Part shown: positions 24,146-34,355 of the stretch, piece after piece | Layout of the letters: each line of letters opens with the position of its first letter | Position numbering within the stretch: the stretch's first letter is position 1 | Assembly (NCBI GenBank): GCA_930367205.1 | Contig: OV884013.1 | Location: 89,963,333 to 90,027,332 of the forward strand | Source of the DNA: Acanthosoma haemorrhoidale | Taxonomy: Eukaryota; Arthropoda; Insecta; Hemiptera; Acanthosomatidae | DNA: 64,000 nt | Direction: 5' to 3' | Notes under the pieces: generated by a model | What the model was told of the DNA's origin: nothing | Database searches by the model: none | The model's input: only the letters and a program-made list of their open reading frames with translations | Made by a program: the position numbers and the translations under genes

Positions 24146-25404
24146 GTCATAACATTGCATCCTCTAGTTTGCTGAAAGTATTTGATTATGACGAGTAGCA
24201 GAAAATATATTGAATAGGCAAAACCGTCTGTTGTTAAGGATCTGTTAGTAATTTAACTGATATTTTTCATATAGTTACTTAATTTTAACTGACGTGCTGG
24301 TGTTGAAATTTCGATCTCCATTTAAAATTTGATTATTTTTCGGGTGCAATGTCCTCACAACCATATGATCACTACCCCCCCCCCTAAATAACATTTTTCT
24401 CCTTTTTTATCTATTTCTAAAATTCTTTTTTTTTTCTTTTTGGTATTTGCCAGATTTTTTACGATAAATTAATTTGTTTCCATCTATCATTTGCCAACAG
24501 CTTTTCTTATTTAAGTCATAAATAAACTTGTCATTTTGCTAAAAACTTGGCTAAAACAGTAATTATAACTCCTTATCTCTGAATATGTCAGTACAGCGCA
24601 TTTATCCGGATATGTTATGTTTATCGGATCTTTAGCGGATTTATGACAAGTTATTGACTAAGACTAGAGGTGTTTCAAAATAAAGGTTCTTGCGTATTTT
24701 AGCCAATAATCTATTCTCATGTTATTTCTTGTTAATTTAGGTGTAGAGATATCAATCACTCAATTCTGTTTAGAATTTATTTTGGCGAACGTTTGTTTTA
24801 TTTTAGTTACCTGCTCTATTGTAAGCTAACCCTTAGTTTTATTTAACAAATAGTGCTAGCAAATGCAAAAAAAACTTAAATCTCCAGACGAAAAATAAAT
24901 AAATTCGCGAAGAGGCACTGATATTTTTTTAAAAATAAACCTGTTATTAAATTGTTTAGTTAAGTTTATATTGTTTAAAATTTTTTCTTTTAAGCATTGA
25001 AATTTCCCTGGGCTGATAATTCATGTGATTCGTTCCTCCGTATCTCTATCTTAAATAGCGAGGGCCTAAAGGGGATATATCAGTCCAGCTCATTGCGAAA
25101 GGGAGATCTACTGGACCGCCAATGTCTATAAATCTTTTAGATTGCCTCTAATCTTGTGTTGCGACTGATCATCGCCGTCAGATCTAGATAGGTTCTACTG
25201 TAATAGGATAAAGGAGTGAGAGTGAAATTTAGATTTAGTATAGACAAATCTATTTATGAGATTGTTAAGTATAACTAATAATTTTCATTTGTTTTAGGGC
25301 TAATACAACATGAAATATATAGTTGATACAACTTGTGTTGATACTACAATTTCAACAACAATAATTGAAATTATTAGAGTCAACACTATGTAATTATTAG
25401 ATAA
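24146..25404. other. Gene-free AT-rich DNA
   Basis: A 10-C run lies at 24375-24384. A less AT-rich, apparently unique patch at about 25040-25230 has no reading frame of note. Confidence 0.4.
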
Positions 25405-25500
25405 AGAGAGAAAAAAATTGATACTGCCAGGATTCAAACCCAGTACTCCATTATTATTCGGACGCCCTTGCCAATTAGTTAAAGCAAACTCAAGGAGACG
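25405..25500 (-). mobile_element. tRNA-derived SINE head or tRNA-like relic
   Basis: On the minus strand there is a pol III type-2 promoter: an A-box-like TAACTAATTGGC at about 25469-25483 and, 30-40 bp downstream, the B box GGGTTTGAATCC at 25430-25441. Flanking sequence does not form a tRNA acceptor stem and continues into an A/T-rich tail, so this is a SINE head or a long-dead tRNA pseudogene, not a working tRNA gene. Confidence 0.6.
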
Positions 25501-25800
25501 GATAATTCAGATATTTTTTTTTTCATACCTGATTGTGATTTAGTCAATAAAATATAATTTTTTAAAATGCCTTTATTTTATTTTATGGTACTTTAATACA
25601 TAAAGTTCCCGAAGGGTATAGCGCTGATAAACTAAAATACAATTAATACGTAAAACTAAACTATCCACTTATTTACATGCTGGAAAATAGAAACAAAAAA
25701 ATCCATATATAGTATACTATATATATATACTTTTGCTATACTTTTGTCTAGTTTATTCAAAACCACATACATGTTTAAAAGTGCTTATATATATGTATAT

Positions 25801-25984
25801 AGTTAATGATCTTCAACGAAAAACTTGAAGAAAAAGGAAAGAGGTTGAATGTAATCACAGATCGAGAGTTGTCACAAGACTGTTCTTATTGAGCCTTTTA
25901 AAGCCTCGCTAAATATATTCGGGATGTTTACATCCCGATGACTTGAGGATTAGGCTGGCTACCTACGACGTCCGAACCTTAACC
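25801..25984 (-). mobile_element. Tiny solo LTR, first of a tandem pair
   Basis: A 184-bp unit from AGTTAATGAT to CCTTAACC set in a TATATA-rich target. Orientation is minus: its complement has an AATAAG polyadenylation-type word (25885-25890) in mid-unit. At 25919-25938 lies a near-perfect 20-bp hairpin, TCGGGATGT-TT-ACATCCCGA, with GTTTAC at its centre. The next unit (25995-26176) has the same length, the same end sequences and equivalent hairpin and polyadenylation positions. Inverted AGTTAA-type ends and TATA flanks resemble errantivirus-like gypsy LTRs. Very short LTRs could also come from a non-autonomous derivative. The right end is one base uncertain. Confidence 0.7.
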
Positions 25985-25994
25985 TATATATATA

Positions 25995-26176
25995 AGTTAA
26001 TTGTCGGAGGTTAAGCTGTAAGAAATAATAGGAAAGAGGGAAACGATCTACACTCTCGAACTTCTGTAAAGAGACTACTTTATTGTCTTTAGCAATCCGA
26101 CCTACATAGGATCATGGGTTGTTTACCTCCCATGATCGTATTAGTTTACAACATAAACTTGCCTCTGGCTTTAACT
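25995..26176 (-). mobile_element. Tiny solo LTR, second of a tandem pair
   Basis: A 182-bp unit bounded by the perfect inverted ends AGTTAA and TTAACT and flanked by TATA on both sides (25991-25994 and 26177-26180), a 4-bp target duplication in a TA tract. The complement has AATAAA (26079-26084). The hairpin arms GATCATGGG (26110-26118) and CCCATGATC (26129-26137) enclose a loop containing GTTTAC at 26121-26126, offset 126 from the unit start, against 125 in the first unit. The stem sequences differ between the units but both pair. Only TATATATATA (25985-25994) separates the two units. Confidence 0.75.
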
Positions 26177-26180
26177 TATA

Positions 26181-26689
26181 TATATATATAAGATATTGCA
26201 ATGGGTAATAAAGCATGTAATATTTACCTTTTATAAATTTTCCTCTTTTATTTTTCTGGACTGGTGTATATTTTTTGCATACACCATCACACATATTACA
26301 CGTAACATTGTTACATTCATAGGAATTCATAAATGTTTGGAACAGTATCCAAAAATGCTTTCTAACGCGTTATATAAACAAACGAACACAGGCTATAATA
26401 GTAAGGGATTTGGTAGGCTGCACACTACTCGCTATCAACCGAGTATCCAAGGTGAATGTTAGCATAACCAAAGAAACGTTTCCTCTCAGCAGGAAACGAC
26501 ATGAAGAATGGGAGAAAAATAGAAAGAAGCTGTCTTGTGTGGTGCCATGTCACGTACATCATTGTTATACAGGCTCCATGCCTCCGAAAATCTAATACCT
26601 AAATTACATTAAATATAAATAACTAGATTTTTTACTTGACCCAACCTGTCTCAGTGACATTAGATTAAAAAAAAAATGAATCCCAAATC
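26181..26689. other. Gene-free spacer
   Basis: Overlapping short frames occur on both strands at 26112-26595, none with family resemblance. No repeat was identified. Confidence 0.4.
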
Positions 26690-28600
26690 ACACATAATCA
26701 CCATCACAATGGGGAGAAGGGCATGGAAGTTTGCTAGGACGAATGTGAAATAACGGTCAAAGCCATTACCGAGCTTCAAGATCCCATAAGAGACCACCAT
26801 ATACCACGCAACCGTAGTCAAAATGGCGAAATACAAGGCAGAAAACTAGGACTTGGTGCACATGTAATGGGAGGATGTATCGGGACATATTTAGCAGTTT
26901 TAAGGTGGGAATAGATTGGTGGGGGATATAGGACATGTGCTCTTTTCAGGGTTTTGGTAAAGTAAAGTACTGGATATATTCACCATTCATAGTCAATGAG
27001 GGTATAAAAGAGAGGCTTTGGATTTCTAGGCAAGTTATGGAGAGAGGGTCAGGCTTCAATAAGGTCCAGGTCTTCCTGAATCAATATGGAGGGAATATTT
27101 TCCAATCTGGAACTGACTAGGAAAGAAAGATAAGTTAATTTGGGTTTCGTCGGCATATATGTGGAAAGAGCAGTGATGAATTGATGTATGGAGGTCGTTT
27201 ATGTGGAAAGACAACTAATAGCGAAATAGATGGACCCAGAGCTACACTGGAAGAAAATTAAAAGGGTTGGGATGAAGGTAGATCCGAGATGAATAATACC
27301 TGGGCGTGATTAGAGATGAATGCTTTAAAGAAGCCGATGGCACTGAAAGAGAAGAAAATCAATCTATGTTTCGATAGAAAGATGGGGTGATCGAGGGCGT
27401 TGAATGCCTTGTTAAAGTTTAAGAGGATCAGGAAAGGTATGTGTTGTGTTATGATGAAAGAACAAATGGTGAAAAATCCTAACCGGAAGCAGGATTGTAG
27501 GGGGATTTAGAGGTGATTGTAGAAATAAGAAAATTTAAAATTGAACTAGTCTTTCGAGGAGTATGGAAAGATAAGATAGAATAGAAATAGGCCGATGGAT
27601 TTTTAAGAGGTGAGGTTAGCAACTTTTGTTAATGGAAGGACATTTGCTCTGTTCCAGGAAGATAGAAATGTGAAATTTTTAAGGGAAAAATTATAAACGT
27701 GAAGCAATAGGGGAAGAATTGTAGGAAGACAGAGAGAAGGCGGGAAGAGGAGACAGAGCTTCGAGATGCCATTTGAACCTACTGAAAGGAGAGGTGTTTG
27801 GTTTAATGAAGGAAAATTTCGGAGGAGTTCCCATTTTGAGCGAGAATTTGTTTCAAAAGTAATGACTTGCAAAAGAATTTTCTTTGGGAAAGGTGGATGA
27901 TGTCAGACTGAACAAGGTTGCGGAGGGTTTTAAACATAGATTCATTTTCGGACTAGTTGGTTTAGATAAACCTTCACGCTGATGCATTCCAACGCATCAT
28001 TAAGTCCTTAATTTTCTGAATTAATCAAGGACCAGGGGGACGCTGGACATGGAAAGTCTTAAAACGCGTATGCTTGTTATGGATGGTGAGGAGGTTAACG
28101 GTAAGGAAATAAACTGCAATAGAATAAATAGATGTAGAGAAATATAAAAGTATACTTAGGTTTCTCCAGATCAGGTTAGATGGTCTCGGATGCCAGATAA
28201 TGGAGGGAACAGTAGGTGATATTCCTGGGGAGGGGGAGAGAGACTTCCAGATAGGGAAATGAGTTCGTGCGCCAAAAGGAAAGGCACTGGAAGCCATAAA
28301 GAGAAAATTAGAATGACAAGTGAGTTCATGATAAAATCATGTAACCACAAAACTGAGATTTTTATGAGATGAGCAACAGAATACGGGATTAAAAAGAGAT
28401 TCAAAGATGTGTTAACTTTAACAAGGAAGCGTTTATCTGAAGAATCGCTAAGGAAATAGGCTTTTAAATTTCCTAATTGAATGATATGTTTAAATGAAGA
28501 AACAAGGTTCATTTAAATATAGGATCGAAGCGAGAACGAGGAGGACGATACATTACTGCGTTGAGTGATAGGAAACGGCAACAACGGGCTGTTATGTATG
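26690..28600 (-). mobile_element. Decayed CR1-like LINE ORF2, linker through RT
   Basis: The minus strand, read in many broken frames, follows the order of a CR1-like ORF2. About 28300-28030 has the pre-RT linker, ending KTFHVQRPPGP. About 27870-27600 carries the first RT blocks, including LPLLLHVYNFSLKNFTFLSS and NRANVLPLTKVANL. About 27430-27350 has the first catalytic block, N-F-N-K-A-F-N-A-L-D-H (usually D-F-S-K-A-F-D). About 27200-27120 has a degraded catalytic A-D-E-T-type block, and about 26840-26780 the thumb motif with FDYGCVVYGGLLWDLEAR. Frameshifts and stops are frequent, so it is a pseudogene. The 3' end lies near the A run at 26668-26677; no target duplication was found. An LTR element begins just 3' of its plus-strand right edge. 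Confidence 0.82.
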
Positions 28601-28654
28601 AAGACTCAGGGACGGAGACAAGGAATGGAGGCTCCAGTATCTGATGCTATCATG

Positions 28655-29014
28655 AGTTATATAATGCTAAGAGTATTGTAATGCTAATATTATATATAAT
28701 GCTAAAAGTAGAAGCAAGCCCCTTCTACTTTACCTGCCTCGTGACTTCATGGAAGTTACTGATGGTTCCTGTTATTTTTTAAGTAAGCGACCACATCCCT
28801 CCAAGACCTCCCTCCAACTTCCCAGAACTACCCTTTTCTTATACATATATGTCTCAGCTTTAGTCCCAGACCTCACTTGTTCCCACACATTCCACCCAGT
28901 ATGTAGTAACGTAACTCTTAATATTTGTATATACCAGTGTTTTGCTTGCACTTCATAATAAAGCTTTTCTTTCTTTTCTTTTAAAAGACTCTCCTCTACA
29001 AAGATTATTTAACT
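28655..29014 (+). mobile_element. 5' LTR of gypsy-like retrotransposon
   Basis: A 360-bp LTR whose right end, TTATTTAACT, is followed at once by a primer-binding site. The left end AGTTATAT forms an imperfect inverted match with the right end, so it is chosen as the start, but AGTTACTG at about 28755 is an alternative. A polyadenylation signal, AATAAAG, lies near 28967, and a pyrimidine-rich block follows. The last about 84 bp recur at 30778-30861 with few differences, which proves the repeat. No matching 4-bp target duplication is visible. Confidence 0.75.
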
Positions 29015-29031
29015 GGTGCCTCGATCAGACA
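29014..29031 (+). promoter_or_regulatory. tRNA primer-binding site
   Basis: TGGTGCCTCGATCAGAC begins at the last base of the 5' LTR. TGG matches the CCA end of a tRNA primer, and the position directly after the LTR is where minus-strand priming occurs. I could not assign the tRNA. Confidence 0.7.
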
Positions 29032-29683
29032 TCTGGCAGTATACTCAGTAAATTCACGGTAGTCCACCATTTAGAGATCCCTTATTTGGCAACGGACAGT
29101 GAGGCCACTCCAATAGCGTGAGAAGGCCGATGTAAATACCTCTGGAAAGTTACCCCATAGGACAGGACTTCACTGATATTGGGTACTGATCTATTTCAAT
29201 AGATTTTCACCTGGTAATAACCTAAAGAAATGTGTTGTATGTCTGAGGAAGTTGAAGGAAGAATGAAAGCTGGACTTCATTGAAGACATCATTCACTTGG
29301 GACCTGCGAACTTCAAGTCAGAAGACAAGACGGTTCATCATCAAGCCGAGAAGATCCGAAGAAATATTTTCTGCATCTGCGAGTAATTCCAAAATTATAA
29401 GAATGCTTAGATAACAGGATCTGGGATTGTTTGAATATCACTCTGACAGTATTCTGATTGATACCTGACGGTAATTCAGACTGGTACCTATCTGATGGAC
29501 AGGGTAATAAGGCTCGAGGCAATATTAACAGAGCTGGGACTGTTCACTTGAAGGTATGTTTCAACGTTTGATGCTGGTTATACAGAAACAATAATTTTAA
29601 TACAGACCACACGTAAGACTTCGTCAACAGCAATAAAGATAAAAGATATTTTAGATAGAAACAGATACATTAACGAATCAGAA

Positions 29684-30526
29684 ATGGCTCTTAACGACTA
29701 TCAAATGGCTAAAGAAGACTATGGACACCTTTCACACTATAATGGTGATCCGACTAATTTAATAATATTCATCAAACCACTAGAAAAAATATATTCGGCA
29801 GAATGTAACGAAACGATCACTAACAGAATACATAACGAACAAAGACTCATTCCAATAGCTCTTTCTAGACTCACTGGTGACGTGCAACAGTTATGCATGC
29901 ATGAAGACTTCCTATCAATTAATGACTTAAAATTACATTTATTATATCACTTTAAGGACAGTCAGACAACATCACACCTACAACATGAAATCTCTCAGAT
30001 TCATATGTACAGAAACGAACACCCAATTGACTTTATTAACAGAATTATCCCACATCTAATTCTAATTCAGAACCGTATTATAATTGAAACATCTTTCTGT
30101 AATAAAGAACAAGAAATATTATCACAAAAGGTGCTAATTGTAGACCACATTCTCAGAAATTTTCCATCAAGACTTAAGGACGCACTTCTTATTATTAACG
30201 ACCTGATACAAATGAAAAACGTGTTGTATAATAACTGTAGGATTATAATGGAAGACATGTACCCTCAAGGAAACACTAACAGCAGTCAACAAGAATACCG
30301 ACCTAGAGAAAACAATTATAGGAAAAATGACTATAATGGGCAACTATTTCAACCCCAACAGTACCAAAATAACTATAGACAGAATCTTCAACAAAATAAT
30401 GACATTCAGCATCACAATAATTACCAAAAAAACTATAGACATAATTTTCAACAAAACAATGAATTTCAATGTAGCAATAACTATCAACAACGTTATGAAC
30501 CCCGACAGAACTTTAGAAATAATTAA
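29684..30526 (+). CDS. Gag-like protein of gypsy/errantivirus-type retrotransposon
   Basis: A 280-codon open frame, by far the longest in the window. Residues 1-195 look like a retroelement capsid: an early YNGDPTNLIIFIKPLEKIY segment (the [FY]-N-G-D-P motif common in gypsy Gag) and a C-terminal capsid helix region with E-H-P-I-D-F-I-N-R-I. Residues 200-280 are rich in N, Q, R and Y, with a 20-residue unit repeated (60-bp DNA period at 30371 and 30431). No CCHC zinc knuckle is present; errantiviral Gag proteins also lack one and use a basic or N/Q-rich tail. It lies about 670 bp after the primer-binding site. The ATG at 29684 is the first in frame with the capsid homology. The frame stops early: coding similarity continues to about 30775, so this is a truncated Gag. 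No Pol or Env follows. Confidence 0.8.
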   Translation: MALNDYQMAKEDYGHLSHYNGDPTNLIIFIKPLEKIYSAECNETITNRIHNEQRLIPIALSRLTGDVQQLCMHEDFLSINDLKLHLLYHFKDSQTTSHLQHEISQIHMYRNEHPIDFINRIIPHLILIQNRIIIETSFCNKEQEILSQKVLIVDHILRNFPSRLKDALLIINDLIQMKNVLYNNCRIIMEDMYPQGNTNSSQQEYRPRENNYRKNDYNGQLFQPQQYQNNYRQNLQQNNDIQHHNNYQKNYRHNFQQNNEFQCSNNYQQRYEPRQNFRNN

Positions 30527-30777
30527 CAACGACTTAAATTTCAAAGACCTCAACAAACATAACCCTTCAATCAACATTCACAAGACCCGTCAATGCGACT
30601 GTTAGAAGTAAGGAAGTGCATCACTTAGAAGACGAACCTCACCCACTAGAAAGAGAGAACGAAACATTGAAACAGAGAGTTTAAAGACTTGGAGGACAAA
30701 CTTGAACATTTTTTAGGACTAAGCGAACCACCACCTGTCCCCCAACATCAACTAGAACTAGTGAAGGAAACTCCATC
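30527..30777 (+). pseudogene. Broken C-terminal remainder of Gag
   Basis: After the stop at 30524 the same reading continues through another in-frame stop near 30560, then shifts frame near 30605 into a segment with KEVHHLEDEPHPLERE. After a further shift near 30682 comes a segment with L-E-H-F-L-G-L-S-E-P-P-P-V-P. This acidic and proline-rich tail suits the end of an errantiviral Gag. Two stops and two shifts mean it is not translated with the upstream frame. Confidence 0.65.
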
Positions 30778-30861
30778 ATATCAGTATTTTGCTTGTACTT
30801 CATAATAAAGCTTTTCTTTCTTTTCTTTTAAAAGAATCTCCTCTACAAAGATTATTTAACT
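30778..30861 (+). mobile_element. Truncated 3' LTR (R-U5 part)
   Basis: About 84 bp matching the end of the 5' LTR (28931-29014) with only a few differences, including AATAAAG and the terminal TTATTTAACT. It joins the Gag tail directly, so a deletion removed the whole of pol, any env and the U3 of the 3' LTR. The sequence to its right does not match the 5' flank. Confidence 0.85.
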
Positions 30862-30924
30862 GCGGACACAAAGGCGGAGACCACTATCGATCCCTTCTGA
30901 CCGATCGTGAAGAAGATATCGGAT

Positions 30925-31185
30925 AGTTGGGAATAGAATCAGAAAATGAGGGGATCTGGTCAGGATTCGGAGACCGCTATTACATGAGGAATGTTCGCAG
31001 GGAAGAGTTGAGGGGGAGGGACTGGGCGTTAACATGGCAACTTGTTAGGACACTACTCAGGAGGAAGGGAGAGGACGAAAAATATATAAGAAACATATTA
31101 AGATAGTAATGCAATCTCGTGGGTGTCGGTTTTAATGATTATCCATTAAACACAATAAAGAAGTAACGTATCCAAGATTACAACT
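30925..31185 (+). mobile_element. Possible further short LTR
   Basis: A 261-bp segment with inverted ends AGTTG and CAACT, a TATA-like AAATATATAAG near 31079 and an AATAAAG signal near 31154, in the order U3-TATA-AATAAA. No target duplication or second copy was found, so this is a structural guess only. Confidence 0.35.
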
Positions 31186-34100
31186 AGGGACATATTTCCG
31201 TTCAGATACCAGTCAACCAAGATATCCGATTCCTAAATTCACCAATCAACCTCTCACCAATCAAGATAACGATTCCTAAGTTGAGCCATAACACTGCCTA
31301 TTTATTGTTTATTCGCACTATTCCAGTATCTATTTTTAGTGTTCTACATCTAATGTATACATAGGTATACCTAGCAGTTCTATAAACATTAAACGCTGTT
31401 TTCCTATCTGGATTTCCTGGAAATGGTGGGATATCCAATCAGTTGTCCTCCCACTCAATTTACTCAACGGCCATAAAAAAATATCAGACGTGGTTTCAAG
31501 TTATTGGGTTGTAGCCAATATCCTGCTGCTTTAACGTTGTGAGTGGGCTTACAATATCGCACTGGATTGGTTTGTAAGATTCGTGTTTCACGTCATATAT
31601 ATTATACCATCACTATGATCAGGATTTATTAATAATTATTTTTTATTATTACTTGATAAAAAAAAATTACTTGACAAAATCACGTGAAAGGAAAAGATGC
31701 TATATTAAGAGCCATTTAAATAGTTATTTTGATAGAAATTACCTAATTTTCTTTAAAAGATCATTTTTATTGCTAAAAATGTCTTTTTAACAAATTAAAA
31801 AAAAAAATTATCAAACTTAAATAATAACCAAAAAACTATCATATTCCACTTATACGGTATTAAGAATACGGTTTGCTCTCTAAATTGTGTGAATTGCGTG
31901 CCATCCAACCATGGATGAAAATCATGACTTTACCATGCATTTATGTATTTATAAGAACTGGTTGGCAATTCATTTATCACAGGGGGAAAAAAAGCTTATT
32001 TCCATTGAGATAATTTGGCAAAACTTCATGAGCTGTCTGATACAGTCTTACTTCTTCAATATTGTTAAAGAATTTTAACCATTGAATTCCGTCCTGACTT
32101 AGATATCACTTACCTTTTTAATATTGTGAAATCCATCAATTGATAGCACTCCTTTTCTGCTACAAATGAACAGATCATCATTATAAAGGGGATATCTTTT
32201 AAAATTGTTCCGCGCCCTTAAATACAAGAAAGCAGATTGCTTTGGTTGGGTGGTGTGGTGGTTTCCCTCCCCAAAAATCGTTGAGAGGATTCGGATTTTT
32301 CCAGGTTTATGAACTGTAGACATCAGTGAAATGTACTAAAAGTCAGCTAGTATAAATAGATGTTACCCACATCCTCCGCTTGGACCTTGTGCCTTATGAA
32401 AGCACTGTCTATAACACCACCTGACATGTTGGACTGGGGTGCCTCCTGGTCTTGGGCTAGCCACTAGTGTCTAGGGCCCTCGTCTCAGTACGGGCTATCA
32501 GCGGCGAGCTGTCCAAATAAGTTTAAATACTCCTAACAACGGTGTTTCGTGCCGAAATGAACCCATCCGACCAATGAAAAGTATTCATTTCTCCCATTAT
32601 CTCACAAAAAGCTCCGGTGCCGGCCTGAAAAATTCAGAGAGGAACAGTAAAGTTCAAATGTATGGGCCAAACATTTTTCACGTACTTTTAGTATATTTTT
32701 TCCTAAGACACAAACTGTGTAGCTTAGTTTGTTACTAAATATAATCTTAGTTTTATATCGATTCGAAAATATTTATGGATGCTATCGTAGAACAATCATA
32801 GAGATATGCGTAAGACGATGGCCCCTTACAGTTTCGTAAGTTACTTACCAACTATAAGCTTTATTACTAAAATATGGAAATATAGATAGATATTTTCTGG
32901 GCCGAGAATAGGGGAACTTTTAATTATTCGTAATTAAGAGGTTGACACAACGCTTACATTTCTTCCAAGGTCTTTCTTTCTATATATGAGTCTTCTTAAA
33001 AAAACAAAGGTTTCTTCTTTTCCACTACAAGTGAAACCACAACACTGTAGGGAAGCAACGACCTCGAGTTGTATAAAAAAACCTAGTCACTCATCAGAAA
33101 CATGGCAGCTCAATGAATCTTCGTCGAACTCACCCACCCGGAAACTTGGGGTCTCTGCCGAAATACCCCAAAATGGCCAGTGGTAGGAGCTACTCGACAC
33201 CGAGTAAGTCGCTGAAAATAGAACTAACGCCTGGTAATCTGTAGAAAATGGTGTAAAAATAAGGGACCGGTTTTATTTCAGATAGTCTAGTTTTTGGGTA
33301 TGTTAACTGATTTAGGTATGTTTACTTACTATATTCGTGTACTTAATATATTCAGCAATATAATATCGAAACGAATACCCACATTTATGCAATACACATA
33401 TTTAAACATTTATCGTTTAACATCACACTCTGGTGTAGAGAAAAATTATTGATGCGTTTATAAGTTCAATTTAGATAACATTCAGGTAATTTTATCGATT
33501 GAGAACGCGTTATTCTACGATAATTTTGATCATTCCAATAATCTATTTTGCAAACGGCATGAATTTCACACAAAACTTTGAAAATTTATATTTATGGGCG
33601 CATGAAATATAGATTATCTTCTTGTTGCTGTTGACTTTAGAATATTATATGCTGTTTTAGAAAAGTCTACAAGAAGAAATAATGAGACGTTAAATAAAGA
33701 GGAGAAGCAGAGGCGTTAATAGTCCGGGTAACATAGACCCAAGGGTCACATTAACTCGAGGTAATAGACCTGGGCTGTGGCCACCACAGGATTCCTCTGG
33801 CATGCTTCATGGCATGATTAAGCATCCCTACCTAACTGCAATGTCCCTTGTTCATGTTTAACCCTTTATATAATGCTAATATTCCTGTATTTATTTCCAT
33901 ACATATTTCGTGCTTTTAGAGACACAAACCTTTTTGATTCCTTATAACATGGTCTATGCACCAGAGGTGAGGCAATAGTGTTGATGTCATTATGATTACT
34001 TTCAGTAATATATTTGTTTCATACCTGAGAGTTATTTTAAAAATCTTTCCCTGGAAAAATAAATGCGCGTCTTTAGTCAGGGTTAAATGCGTTTATTGAG

Positions 34101-34355
34101 TGGCTACATTTATAAAAATATTCATATTCCTGAAATATTGAATAGAACAATATGCTGGTTTCTATGACGTAAATTAAGTTTTTCTTCTGCTGACAGTTGA
34201 AAAAAAAAATGAATTGCTTTAATGCGATAGTGACTTTTTTCTGCTCCCATATATATAATATATAAATGTGAAATAAAAAAATAAAGGAAATTGTCGGAGA
34301 AATAACACCATATAGATAATATATGGCAGGTTTGACCATTACTGTCCTAGGCGTT
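31186..34355. other. Gene-free DNA
   Basis: A small imperfect direct repeat containing CGATTCCTAA lies at about 31230 and 31268. GC-richer patches at 32370-32650 and 33715-33860 look like decayed repeats or unique non-coding DNA; the word AACCCATCCGACC in the first recurs near 37660. An open frame at 32986-33186 has no recognisable similarity. No host gene. Confidence 0.35.

Noticed and set aside
25405..25500. Functional tRNA gene
   Set aside because: A and B boxes are present but no acceptor stem or anticodon stem can be drawn. SINE or pseudogene is preferred.
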